Shown here one piece after another: positions 42,915-51,335 of a stretch of DNA of 64,000 nt (position 1 is its first letter; each line of letters begins with the position of its first letter). The position numbers and the translations under genes are program-made. Source of the DNA: Candidatus Avoscillospira stercorigallinarum (GTDB lineage: Bacteria; Bacillota; Clostridia; Oscillospirales; Oscillospiraceae); contig DVFN01000094.1 of the NCBI GenBank assembly GCA_018713205.1, positions 1-64,000 on the forward strand. Direction: 5' to 3'. The notes below the pieces were generated by a model that saw only the letters and a program-made list of their open reading frames with translations, did no database searches and was not told the origin of the DNA.

Positions 42915-42974
42915 AAAATTGTGCGCCAACGTATTAACATATGTTAATGCGCCGGCGCACAATTTTAATATAAT
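42915..42974. promoter_or_regulatory. Nested 52-bp palindrome and -10 box of the Crp/Fnr gene
   Basis: Outer arms AAAATTGTGCGCC (42915-42927) and GGCGCACAATTTT (42954-42966) and a central perfect 16-bp palindrome ATTAACATATGTTAAT (42933-42948) share the same axis, with five unpaired bases on each side. The centre TTAAC-N4-GTTAA has the layout of Crp/Fnr sites (TTGAT-N4-ATCAA in FNR). TATAAT follows at 42969-42974, about 20 bases from the ATG. Confidence 0.75.
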
Positions 42975-42996
42975 ATACCAGAAGGTGGTGCAAGAA

Positions 42997-43578
42997 ATGG
43001 AGATACGAGCATTTTATCGCGACGCGCTGGGCGTGCGGGACCCGCAGCTCCTGACGATGCTGGAAGAAAACAGCCATGTGGTTCAGGTGGATAAGGGCCA
43101 GAAGGTGCTGGATTTTGGCGAGATTTGCACAGAGATTCTGTTTTTGGCTTCAGGGATATTCCGCGGCTATTTTCTGGACGCAAGGGGCCGGGATGTAACG
43201 GACTGTTTTGGTGTTCTGCCGGGGATGCCCGCGCTGCCGTGCTCCGGCTTTGAGAAACCCAGTCCCATCTGCATCGAGGTATTGGAGGACAGTGAATTTG
43301 TCGCCATTCCGATTCGGGCCCTGCTGCCCCATTTGACGGCCAGTATGGAACTCATGTCGATCTACAACATGCTGCTGCAGGAGTCTCTGAAGGAGCACTG
43401 GGAGAACAAAATCGCCTTGGGCCAGTATTCTGCGGCGGAGCGGTACCAGTGGTTTCTGAAGAGCTATCCCGGGCTAATTGACCGCGTGCCCCACAGAGAC
43501 GTGGCCTCCTTCCTGGGTATGACACCGGTATCCCTGTCCCGAATTCGCCGGGAATTGCGGGATAAGGGAGAAGCCTAG
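42997..43578 (+). CDS. Crp/Fnr family transcriptional regulator
   Basis: 193 residues. Cyclic-nucleotide-binding-like beta barrel (about 1-115; VDKGQKVLDFGEICTEILFLASG) and a C-terminal HTH_Crp (VPHRDVASFLGMTPVSLSRIRREL). The phosphate-binding cassette of true cAMP binders is not evident, so another effector is likely. It has no FNR-type N-terminal four-Cys cluster. The ATG at 42997 is preferred; the track ORF starts inside the operator region. The palindrome overlapping its promoter suggests strong autoregulation. Confidence 0.85.
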   Translation: MEIRAFYRDALGVRDPQLLTMLEENSHVVQVDKGQKVLDFGEICTEILFLASGIFRGYFLDARGRDVTDCFGVLPGMPALPCSGFEKPSPICIEVLEDSEFVAIPIRALLPHLTASMELMSIYNMLLQESLKEHWENKIALGQYSAAERYQWFLKSYPGLIDRVPHRDVASFLGMTPVSLSRIRRELRDKGEA

Positions 43579-43621
43579 CCGCGGTGCTGCCCGACGCGAA
43601 AAGGCGGGCTGTACATGATGA

Positions 43622-43680
43622 ATAGGCTCCCTCCATGGGCGACCAAACACGGTCGATCCTGGAGGGAGCCTATTATATTT
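43622..43680. terminator. Long bidirectional terminator between crp-like gene and acylation operon
   Basis: ATAGGCTCCCTCCA (43622-43635) pairs perfectly with TGGAGGGAGCCTAT (43660-43673); inside is a second stem CGACC/GGTCG. T-rich tail TATATTTATT. It serves convergent genes. Confidence 0.85.
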
Positions 43681-45526
43681 ATTCCGTCGGCTGGGTCAGC
43701 AGCCCCAGGAGGTCGGCGGGGGAGACGGAACCGTCCACGTGGAAGCGCTTCATGCAGTACAGGGTCTGCGGCAGCCCCCGAACCACGGTGTTGACGCCGG
43801 GCTCTGTGGAGAGCGTCACGCGAATTCCGTTTTCCTCCAGCACCCACTGGGAGAGGGTGGAGTAGGCGCCGGAGGGGTAGGCCAAAACATCCACGGTTTC
43901 GCCGGTGGCATCTTCCAGCACCTGGCGGCTCTTCTGAATGTCGGCGGTCAGCGCCGCGACGTAGTCTTCTTCAGATTCACCGGGCAGGGGCAGAATGGTT
44001 TCCCGGAAGGGGCCGTCGCCCGTTTCAAAGGGCGGCCACTGGTGCATGTCGTAGGTGTGGCTCTGGACGGAGATCAGACCAGAGGCCACCATCTCGGCCG
44101 CTTCCTCGCCGGAAAAATGCGGGTTCATTTCGTGCCCGGTGTCCTTGTAGGTGTCCTTGCCCAGAGAGACGCCGATGGCGAAGATCGTTGCCTTCATCTG
44201 GTATTTTGCGAGAATGGGGTAGGCCAAGGTGTAATTGCTGGAGTAGCCGTCGTCAAAGGTAATCATCACCGGCTTCTCCGGCAGATCAGCGCCCTCGTAG
44301 ACGTAGGCCATGAGCTCGTCAAAGGAGATGGACGTATAGCCTGCTTCCGAAAGGGCCTGGATTTGCGCCTCAAACTGTGCGGCCGTCAAATCGGTCTCAG
44401 CCGCGGCCTCCTCGGCCAGATTGTGGTACATAAGAATGGGCGCCTGGGCTTCTATTTCGGCCTGGGGCAGCGCCTGGGCCTCCAGCCCCTGGGCCACGTG
44501 CTGGGCGGCGGTTTCGGCGGTGACATAGGCGCCGAAGTCTTCGGGAATCCACAGGTCGGTCCGCCCGGCCATCCGGGCCGCCATCATTTCGCCCACGTTG
44601 TTGCGGAAGTGGGTGGCGTCATAGAAGTAGCGCATCTCCCGGCTGACGCTGGAGCAGGAGAAGTCCCAGAAGGGCGTCACCTGAGCCAGCGCGTCGTAGA
44701 AGGCGATGACCGCGTCGAGATCGAAGTTATCGAAATAATCCCGGTATACCGGTCCGGCCACCACGGTCAGATTGACTCCGGCGGCGGCGCACATGTCACG
44801 GATGGCGGCTACGCTCTTCATGCAGTTTTCCGTCTGGCCCAGAGACAGGGGGCCGCTCTGCGGATAGTCGGCGAAAACGGGGTAGGCGGTCAGATACTCC
44901 TCCACGCTGCCGATGGGCTCGGCGTCCCGGACCCGCTTGTCGTAAGTCCCGGTGACCTCGTCGAAGACGTCAAAATCCTGGGGCAGCAGGGTGTCCTCCC
45001 CCAGGGCCTGGAGCTTGGCCAGACCATAGCGGAAATCGGCCAGCAGGTAGCGGCTGTAGTGAGACAGCGCCGAGATATCCGGGTCCACCAGGTAGTGGAG
45101 GTTTTTGGTCAGCCGGTTGGACTCCTCGTCGTAGGTCATGCCGTTGTCCAGATAGACGTTGAGAATGATGTTTTTGACCTCATAATGTTCCAGCAGATAG
45201 GCCGTGAGCTTTTCGCAGTCGAGCATATCGGCGTCATACATGATGAGATTGTAGAAGCTGGCGTCATAGAGTTCGTTCAAGGCCTCCGTGGGGAAGGAGC
45301 TGGTGGAGGAGCAGCCGATGATATAGGAGTCGTAGTCCTGGTGATGCTGCTCCAGCCAGGAGGTTTTGGCCACCCTGGGGTTGTTGGTCTCGTCGTAGGA
45401 GAACCACTGGAACACCGGGTCGCCGAACGCGCCGAAGGGGTCGGTGACATAGTTGAAGGCTGCCAGCGCCAGCACCAGGGCCAGCGCCGTGGCGGCAAAG
45501 AGAATCACCCATTTTTTAGCCTGCAT
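43679..45526 (-). CDS. DltD-like SGNH domain fused to polysaccharide deacetylase
   Basis: 615 residues. Membrane anchor 7-28; an extracytoplasmic SGNH-like domain (about 60-340) with Ser in IIGCSSTSSF and a late D-x-x-H-like DATHFRNN, resembling DltD/AlgX acyltransferase-esterases; then a NodB deacetylase domain (about 370-605) with metal/catalytic blocks ILMYHNL, ITFDDGYSSNY, SHTYDMHQW and YPSGAYS. DltD acts with DltB on acylation of wall polymers; the fused deacetylase suggests the same protein also removes N-acetyl groups. Last gene of the Dlt-like operon. MQAKKW start preceded by GGAGG. Confidence 0.85.
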   Translation of the reverse strand: MQAKKWVILFAATALALVLALAAFNYVTDPFGAFGDPVFQWFSYDETNNPRVAKTSWLEQHHQDYDSYIIGCSSTSSFPTEALNELYDASFYNLIMYDADMLDCEKLTAYLLEHYEVKNIILNVYLDNGMTYDEESNRLTKNLHYLVDPDISALSHYSRYLLADFRYGLAKLQALGEDTLLPQDFDVFDEVTGTYDKRVRDAEPIGSVEEYLTAYPVFADYPQSGPLSLGQTENCMKSVAAIRDMCAAAGVNLTVVAGPVYRDYFDNFDLDAVIAFYDALAQVTPFWDFSCSSVSREMRYFYDATHFRNNVGEMMAARMAGRTDLWIPEDFGAYVTAETAAQHVAQGLEAQALPQAEIEAQAPILMYHNLAEEAAAETDLTAAQFEAQIQALSEAGYTSISFDELMAYVYEGADLPEKPVMITFDDGYSSNYTLAYPILAKYQMKATIFAIGVSLGKDTYKDTGHEMNPHFSGEEAAEMVASGLISVQSHTYDMHQWPPFETGDGPFRETILPLPGESEEDYVAALTADIQKSRQVLEDATGETVDVLAYPSGAYSTLSQWVLEENGIRVTLSTEPGVNTVVRGLPQTLYCMKRFHVDGSVSPADLLGLLTQPTE

Positions 45527-45544
45527 TGTAACCTCCTTGGGGCA

Positions 45545-47089
45545 TCAGAACTGGCCGTAGATAAAGGCGGAGGAGATGTAGCCGGTGCGGAACACGCCGA
45601 AGGCTACGATCACCAGAAGCGGCACGACAATGGCCAGCCACTGGACCAGGGGACGCTGCCGGGCCAAGGTCTCGCGGACATGGCCGCCGCGCTCCTGGTA
45701 GAACTCCACCGTCACCAGCACCGCCGCGGCCAGGCCCAGCAGCAGGAAATCGCCGCCGGTGAGGCCCAGGGAGAGCAGCGTCCCGTCGGTCAGCTGGGAA
45801 AAGACCGGGCGGGTAAAGGTGGCGACCAACAGGCTCCCGGCGGTCAGCAGCCGGGGGGCCCGGGTCAGATACCGGCCCAGGAACACCAGAAAGCAGGTCC
45901 GGACGGTCATGACGATCCGCCAGCCCAGGGAACCGCCGTCGATGTGCAGAGCGTCCTTCCAGCTTTGGAACCGCCGCTCCAGGAGCAGCGAGGACGTAAT
46001 GATAGTGCCGTTCCAAAGGCCGTAGACGATATACTTGAGGCTGGACCCATGCCATACGCCGATGACCAGGTAGATGATAAACGTGGCCAGGGACGTGGCA
46101 AAGATTTTCCCGCCCAGACCGCCGATGTGCCGCCGGGCCCACTTGCCCAGGCGGCCGAAGGGCTTGGAGAGGGACAGGGGATAGAAGAGGTAGTCCCGCA
46201 TCCATTGGCCCAGGGAAATGTGCCACCGCCGCCAGTAGTCGGCCAGGGAGGTGGCGAAGAGGGGACGGCGGAAGTTCTCGGCCATGGTGATCCCCAGCAT
46301 CTGCGCCACGCCGCGGGCGATATCGATGCCGCCGGAGAAGTCGCAATAGAGCTGGACGCAGTAGAAGAAAATGCCGACGGCGATGACCGCGCCGCCGTAG
46401 GGGCAGTTGTCGCGGATCACCGTATCCACCAGCACGGCCGCCCGGTCGGCGATGACCAGCTTTTTGAAGTAGCCCCACATGGCCAGCTGGATGCCGTACT
46501 GGAGATTCTGCCAGGATAATTCCTTGGGGGCCAGTAGCTGGGGCGCCAGCGCGTCGTACCGGCCGATTGGTCCCTGAATCATCTGCGGGAAGAAGGAGAC
46601 AAACAGCAGATACTTGACCGGATTATTCTGAGCCGCCTTGCCCCGGTACACGTCCACCACATAGCCCACGGCCTGAAAGGTGAAGAACGAGAGCCCCAGA
46701 GGCATGAGAAAATCCCACCGGGGCAGCCGTGCGGCCACGGGGGTGGGGAGGAGCTCCAGGGTGAAGTTCCAGTATTTCATGGCGTAGAGCAGGCCGAAGC
46801 ACAGCACAGCGCCCAGGGCGGCCACGCGCTTCTTGGCGGCTTTGAGCTGGTTTTGCCGGGCCTTGTCAGCGCCCTTGCGCTGGTCATTGAGGCGCTGCAG
46901 CGCCAGGCCGCAGCCCCAGGTCACGGCGGCCACGGCCAGCAGCCATATCACGGTCCTGCCTCCGCCGGATAGATAGAAGACCATGCTGGCTGCCAGCAGC
47001 AGCAGCCACTGGAACCGACGGGGCAGCAGATAGTACAGCGTCACCGTCGCCAGCACCAGCAGCACAAAGGTCAAAGAGGTAAATGCCAT
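45545..47089 (-). CDS. MBOAT acyltransferase, DltB/AlgI-like
   Basis: 514 residues, about eleven membrane helices. MBOAT core: PLGLSFFTFQAVGYVVDVYRG, FFPQMIQGPI, RRPLFATSLADYWRRWHISLGQW, and the catalytic His in IGVWHGSSLKYIVYGLWNG. Moves an acyl or aminoacyl group from the cytosolic carrier protein across the membrane. The very C-terminus ends YISSAFIYGQF, an aromatic tail reminiscent of the C-terminal motif of the small protein DltX, which has no separate gene here. Two bases after the ACP stop. Confidence 0.9.
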   Translation of the reverse strand: MAFTSLTFVLLVLATVTLYYLLPRRFQWLLLLAASMVFYLSGGGRTVIWLLAVAAVTWGCGLALQRLNDQRKGADKARQNQLKAAKKRVAALGAVLCFGLLYAMKYWNFTLELLPTPVAARLPRWDFLMPLGLSFFTFQAVGYVVDVYRGKAAQNNPVKYLLFVSFFPQMIQGPIGRYDALAPQLLAPKELSWQNLQYGIQLAMWGYFKKLVIADRAAVLVDTVIRDNCPYGGAVIAVGIFFYCVQLYCDFSGGIDIARGVAQMLGITMAENFRRPLFATSLADYWRRWHISLGQWMRDYLFYPLSLSKPFGRLGKWARRHIGGLGGKIFATSLATFIIYLVIGVWHGSSLKYIVYGLWNGTIITSSLLLERRFQSWKDALHIDGGSLGWRIVMTVRTCFLVFLGRYLTRAPRLLTAGSLLVATFTRPVFSQLTDGTLLSLGLTGGDFLLLGLAAAVLVTVEFYQERGGHVRETLARQRPLVQWLAIVVPLLVIVAFGVFRTGYISSAFIYGQF

Positions 47090-47090
47090 C

Positions 47091-47318
47091 TTATCCCTGG
47101 GCCGCCTGGATCAGCTTGACGATGGCATCGACGGAGTTGAAATTCTCCGGCTGGAGGTCCTCCACGGAGATCTCCACTTCAAAGGTGTCCATGAGCTCCG
47201 AGACGATGGAGACAATGTCCAGGGAATCCACCAGGCCGTCGTCGATCAAAGCCGTCTCATGCTCGAAGTCCACGCCGGGGCACAGTTCCGACAGAATGGA
47301 AATCACTTGTTCTCTCAT
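47091..47318 (-). CDS. Acyl/aminoacyl carrier protein, DltC-like
   Basis: 75 residues. Helical carrier protein; Ser in LVDSLDIVSIVSEL is the phosphopantetheine attachment site. Acidic, as usual. The sequence around the Ser matches both DltC and ACP; operon position between adenylation enzyme and MBOAT supports the DltC role. ATGA overlap with the GNAT gene. Confidence 0.88.
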   Translation of the reverse strand: MREQVISILSELCPGVDFEHETALIDDGLVDSLDIVSIVSELMDTFEVEISVEDLQPENFNSVDAIVKLIQAAQG

Positions 47319-48106
47319 GTTGTTTCATCCTTTCCACCGGCCAGGACGGCGGACTGCCATCCGTCCGGCCGGTAACCGCGTGATTGATAAAATCCCTCGG
47401 CGGGGCCGTTGCCCTGTCTGGCCCAGACCAGGCTTTTGGCGCCGCCGGTTTTGATGAGGTAGGCGTTCAGCAGCCCCGAGGCCAGGCCGTTCCGCCGCTG
47501 ATCGGCCCGCACGGCCAGATGGCGGATCTCGGAGCTGGTACGGCCGGTCTGAAAGTGCAGCAGGCCGCAGAGACCCGCTTGATCCCAGGCGGCCACGGCC
47601 TCCCCGGCCGCCAGCTGGACCTCCAGGTCGGCCCGATTGGGCAGGCAGCCGGTCAGCGGATCGAACTGTTCCCGGAGGAAGGCCAGCACGGCGTCTGCCT
47701 GCGTCGGGTCAGGGCAGCCGTATGCCCCCGCCCCTTCGGCGGGACAGGCGGGCCGCTCCCAGCGGCTCCGGCGGAAGAGCACCCGCCATCCGGCTTCCTC
47801 CAGCCGGGCCACGGCCTCCAGGGCCCGGGCTTCCTTACCGGGCCGCCAGACAATTTCCGTGACGGCGGCCTCGGCAGCCGGCGGCGGACACAGCTCCGCG
47901 CCCCGCTGCCAGTAGAAGGTGTAGAGTCCGTGTCCAGCTCGGCTCCGGCGCAGCCACAGCCCGCCGGGGAAGGGGAACACGGTCAGCCCCGCCGCGATCT
48001 CCCGGTCGTAGTCGCCGGGGGCCATCAGATGGTTGGTGTAGACGCCGGGCTTCAGCTGGGCCGTCAGCAGCGGCGACAGGGCCGCAAAGTCCTCAATTCG
48101 CTCCAT
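47315..48106 (-). CDS. GNAT-family N-acetyltransferase in Dlt-like operon
   Basis: 263 residues. The C-terminal half (about 130-255) has the GNAT acetyl-CoA block EIRHLAVRADQRRNGLASGLL (quoted to 20) and a late FYQSRGY. The N-terminal 120 residues have no clear match. It overlaps the adenylation gene by 14 bases and the carrier gene by four, so it is an integral member of the operon although no dlt operon I know includes one. It may modify the amino acid before or after loading, for example by N-acetylation. Confidence 0.75.
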   Translation of the reverse strand: MERIEDFAALSPLLTAQLKPGVYTNHLMAPGDYDREIAAGLTVFPFPGGLWLRRSRAGHGLYTFYWQRGAELCPPPAAEAAVTEIVWRPGKEARALEAVARLEEAGWRVLFRRSRWERPACPAEGAGAYGCPDPTQADAVLAFLREQFDPLTGCLPNRADLEVQLAAGEAVAAWDQAGLCGLLHFQTGRTSSEIRHLAVRADQRRNGLASGLLNAYLIKTGGAKSLVWARQGNGPAEGFYQSRGYRPDGWQSAVLAGGKDETT

Positions 48107-49610
48107 CGAGATACTGCTCCTTCAGCTTTACCCGGTCCACCTTGCCGTTGGCGTTATAGGGCAGCCGTTCCAGCCGGTGATACACGTTGGGAAGCATATA
48201 CTTGGGCACCGCCCGACGCATGGCCTTCACCAGGCTGTCGCTGTCCAGAGCCCCGGCGTAGATGCAGAGGATCCGGTCCCGGCTGCCGTCGTAGAGGCAG
48301 ACGGCGGCGTCGATGCCCTCCACGGCGTGGAGCGCCACCTCGATTTCGCCCAGCTCGATGCGGTAGCCCATATGCTTGATCTGCCCGTCCTGCCGGGAGA
48401 GGAAGTAGAGCAGGCCGTCCCGCTCCACAGCCAGGTCGCCGGTGCGGTAGAGCAGGTCCGGGTAGTCCGGCCGCAGGGGATTCTGGACAAAGGCGGCCCG
48501 GGTCTTGTCCCAGTCGCCGAAGTAGCCCTTGGCCAGGCCGCAGCCTCGGACGCAGATCTCGCCGGGCTCTCCGGGCGTCACCGGACGCAGCTGCTCGTCC
48601 AGCAGCAGGATCTCCTTGTTTTCGCAGGCCGTGCCCAGGGGGATGGGCTCGTCGTCGGCGAAGTCCCGGTCCAGATGGTAGCCGGTGCAGTCCACGGTGA
48701 CCTCCGTGGGGCCGTAGAGGTTGATAACATGGAGCTGGGGAGCCGCCTGCCGCCAGGCGTTGACGTGCTTGGCCTGAAGCGCCTCGCCGCCCAGGGCGGC
48801 GGTGCGCAGCGTCGTGGGCGGGCATTTGGCCAGGGCGCCGGAGGCCGCCGCCAGATGGAAGGCGGAGGTGGCCCAGTTGATGGCAGTGACGCCGTCGGCC
48901 TCCATAGCCCGCAGCAGCAGCAGCGGGAAGGTGAAGAACTTCCGGGGATAGATGTGGCATGTGGCGCCCAGCTTCAGCGTCTGGTAGACGTCCTTCACCG
49001 ACAGATCAAAGTAAAAGGGCGCCTGGTTGCCGAAGACCTCGTCGCCGGTATAGCCGCAGAAGGCCGTCATCCATTCGGTAAAGTCAATGACGCTGCGGTG
49101 GGAGATCACAATGCCCTTGGGCGTGCCGGTGGAGCCGGAGGTGAAGAGAATATACACCGGGTCCACGTCCAGCACCCGGCGGCGGCAGCGCTCCAGCAGC
49201 GCCTCGTCCGGCTCGGCGGCGCACGCCTCCTCCAGGGGGCAGAGGGGGCAGCAGTCGGCCAGCGTCTGGGCCAGCGCTTCGTCGGCGGCGGCGTAGACCA
49301 GGGCCTTGGGCCGGACCTGCTTGAGAATGCTCCGAATCCGCAGCTCCGGCATTTTATTGTCGATGGGCACATAGCAGCAGCCGGCATAGAGTACTCCCTG
49401 CATGGCAGTGATGCTCTGGGCGGTGCGGTCAATGAAAACAGCCACCGGAACGTTCACTGCGCCGGTGTGGCGGGCCAGCCAGGTGCCCAGCCCCTGTGCC
49501 TGACGGGAAAGCGCTCCAAAGGTGACCGACGTTTGGTCGTCAGCAAAGGCGATTTTGTCTGGAACACGCCGGGCCGAGGCATCCAGGTATTCCAGTACAT
49601 TTCTCTGCAT
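48093..49610 (-). CDS. DltA-like amino acid adenylation enzyme
   Basis: 505 residues, standalone adenylation domain. Core motifs in order: YILFTSGSTGTPKGI (P-loop), YFDLSVKDVYQ, NLYGPTEVTVDCTGY, YRTGDLAVERDG, RQDGQIKHMGYRIELGEIE, and the C-terminal catalytic Lys in NANGKVDR. Length and the absence of attached carrier or condensation domains match DltA, which loads D-alanine on DltC. Substrate identity is inference; the specificity pocket is not decoded here. GGGGAG precedes the ATG. First gene of the operon. Confidence 0.87.
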   Translation of the reverse strand: MQRNVLEYLDASARRVPDKIAFADDQTSVTFGALSRQAQGLGTWLARHTGAVNVPVAVFIDRTAQSITAMQGVLYAGCCYVPIDNKMPELRIRSILKQVRPKALVYAAADEALAQTLADCCPLCPLEEACAAEPDEALLERCRRRVLDVDPVYILFTSGSTGTPKGIVISHRSVIDFTEWMTAFCGYTGDEVFGNQAPFYFDLSVKDVYQTLKLGATCHIYPRKFFTFPLLLLRAMEADGVTAINWATSAFHLAAASGALAKCPPTTLRTAALGGEALQAKHVNAWRQAAPQLHVINLYGPTEVTVDCTGYHLDRDFADDEPIPLGTACENKEILLLDEQLRPVTPGEPGEICVRGCGLAKGYFGDWDKTRAAFVQNPLRPDYPDLLYRTGDLAVERDGLLYFLSRQDGQIKHMGYRIELGEIEVALHAVEGIDAAVCLYDGSRDRILCIYAGALDSDSLVKAMRRAVPKYMLPNVYHRLERLPYNANGKVDRVKLKEQYLDGAN

Positions 49611-49705
49611 AGGGCTTCAACTCCCCTTGAAATTTGAATTGGAGGATCGGACCGGCGGAAGGTGACGGGCAGAATCCGCGGCGAAACGGCCTTTTCAACA
49701 GGCTG

Positions 49706-49734
49706 ATTATACCATACTCCCCGACTGGTGTAAA
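49706..49734 (-). promoter_or_regulatory. Promoter of the Dlt-like operon
   Basis: Minus strand TTTACA (49729-49734), 17-base spacer ending TATGG, TATAAT (49706-49711), an extended -10 (TATGGTATAAT). The leader to the first start codon is about 90 bases; no hairpin stands out in it. Confidence 0.8.
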
Positions 49735-49881
49735 GATAAGGGATTGGCCGCCGCCCCGGGACCGGCGCGGGGAGCGCCGCTGCTGGGAATGTTTTTAGAA
49801 CATATGTTCTAAAATTGATATTTCGACAGGTTTCGACAGTAAAAACCGGGCTTTCCGGTGCAAGAAATTGCCTATAAGGGA

Positions 49882-49957
49882 TTGCAATTTTCCGGGAAAT
49901 CTAGTATAGTATAGCCAAGTGGAGCGAAATGGTGTAAAAATGATGAAAGTGGAGCGA
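49882..49957 (+). promoter_or_regulatory. mraZ promoter and MraZ boxes
   Basis: TTGCAA (49882-49887), 17 bases, TATAGT (49905-49910). Two direct repeats AAGTGGAGCGA at 49917-49927 and 49947-49957, spaced 30 bp (about three helical turns), lie between promoter and start. GTGG-core direct repeats before mraZ are the usual binding sites of MraZ, so autorepression is expected. Confidence 0.8.
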
Positions 49958-49968
49958 GGTGAGGCCCG

Positions 49969-50385
49969 ATGGTCGGAAAGTACAGACACACAGTCGATCC
50001 CAAGGGCCGCCTGTTTGTGCCCGCCAAGCTCCGCGAAGAGCTGGGCGACAGCTTCTATGTCACCCTGGGTCTGGAGCACTGCCTGAGCGTGTACACCGAG
50101 GCAGGCTGGCAGGCCATTGTCGATAAATACAACGCGCTGCCCATGTCGCAGGCCCGGAAGATGCGGTTTTTGTTTGCCAACGCCGCCAAATGCGAGCCGG
50201 ACAAGCAGGGGCGCTTTCTCATTCCCACGGAGCTCCGGGACTATGCAGGGCTCAAGGACGAGGTCATCTTCCTGGGGCAGGCGGGCCACGCCGAGATCTG
50301 GGACGCCGCGACCTATGACGCGCTGGAGGCCGAGACCCTCTCGCCTGAGTACATGGCCGCCGTGATGGAGGAGCTGGACTTCTGA
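49969..50385 (+). CDS. mraZ: Transcriptional regulator MraZ
   Basis: 138 residues with two MraZ/SpoVT-AbrB-like repeats: KYRHTVDPKGRLFVPAKLRE (residues 4-23) and the second copy KCEPDKQGRFLIPTELRDYA. First gene of the dcw cluster, represses its own operon. GAGGTGAGG lies before the ATG. Stop overlaps the rsmH start (TGATG). Confidence 0.96.
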   Translation: MVGKYRHTVDPKGRLFVPAKLREELGDSFYVTLGLEHCLSVYTEAGWQAIVDKYNALPMSQARKMRFLFANAAKCEPDKQGRFLIPTELRDYAGLKDEVIFLGQAGHAEIWDAATYDALEAETLSPEYMAAVMEELDF

Positions 50386-51317
50386 TGGAATTTGTGCATC
50401 GCTCGGTGCTGCTGCTGCCCACCGTGGAGGCGCTGGCTGTCCGGCCCGACAGGATCTATCTGGACGGGACCCTGGGCGGCGCGGGCCACTCCTATGAGAT
50501 TGCCTCCCGCCTGACCACGGGCCGCCTCATCGGCTTGGACCGGGACGAGACGGCGCTGGCCGCCGCCGGGGCGCGTCTGGCTCCCTTTGCCGGCCGCGTC
50601 ACCCTGGTCCACAGCAATTTCGCCGATTTGGCCCAGGTTCTCGATTCATTGGACATTCCCGCCGTGGACGGGATGCTGTTCGACCTGGGCGTCTCCTCCC
50701 CTCAGCTGGACGACGCGGAACGGGGCTTTTCCTATATGCAGGACGCGCCCCTGGATATGCGGATGGACCGCACCGCCGGCCTGACGGCCTACGAGGTGGT
50801 CAACACCTGGCCCGAGGCCGAGCTCAAGCGGATCTTATATACCTACGGCGAGGAGCGCTACGCCCCTCGCATTGCCGCCGCCATCGCAGCCCGGCGGACG
50901 GAGCGGCCCATTGCCACCACCCTGGAGCTGGCGGACCTCATTCGGTCGGCCATGCCCGCTCAGGCGCTGCGGGAGAAGCAGCACCCGGCCAAGCGCAGCT
51001 TTCAGGCCATCCGGATCGCCGTCAACGACGAGCTGGGCGCGGTGGAGCGGATGCTGGCGTCCGCCATCGACCGCCTGAACCCCGGCGGACGGCTGGCCGT
51101 CATCACCTTCCACTCTCTGGAGGATCGGATCGTCAAGACCGCCTTCCAGGAGGCCGCCCGGGGCTGTACCTGCCCCAAGGACTTCCCGGTCTGTGTCTGC
51201 GGCAAAAAGCCCAAGGTCAAACTCATCACCCGCCATCCCATCGTCGCCGACGAGGCGGAATTGGCGGAAAACCCCCGCGCCCGCAGTGCGAAGCTTCGCG
51301 TGGCGGAAAAACTGTAA
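50385..51317 (+). CDS. rsmH: 16S rRNA (cytosine-1402-N4)-methyltransferase
   Basis: 310 residues. HRSVLLLPTVEAL, SAM site DGTLGGAGHSYEI, FDLGVSSPQLDDAERGFSY, QAIRIAVNDELGA and ITFHSLEDRIVK are all RsmH signatures. Methylates N4 of C1402 in the 16S decoding site. Second dcw gene; translationally coupled to mraZ. Confidence 0.97.
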   Translation: MEFVHRSVLLLPTVEALAVRPDRIYLDGTLGGAGHSYEIASRLTTGRLIGLDRDETALAAAGARLAPFAGRVTLVHSNFADLAQVLDSLDIPAVDGMLFDLGVSSPQLDDAERGFSYMQDAPLDMRMDRTAGLTAYEVVNTWPEAELKRILYTYGEERYAPRIAAAIAARRTERPIATTLELADLIRSAMPAQALREKQHPAKRSFQAIRIAVNDELGAVERMLASAIDRLNPGGRLAVITFHSLEDRIVKTAFQEAARGCTCPKDFPVCVCGKKPKVKLITRHPIVADEAELAENPRARSAKLRVAEKL

Positions 51318-51335
51318 GGAAAGGAGCCGACTGAT

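Noticed and set aside
42868-42996. 43 extra N-terminal residues for the Crp/Fnr protein
   Set aside because: They would translate the palindromic operator and promoter; the ATG at 42997 gives the family's usual N-terminus.
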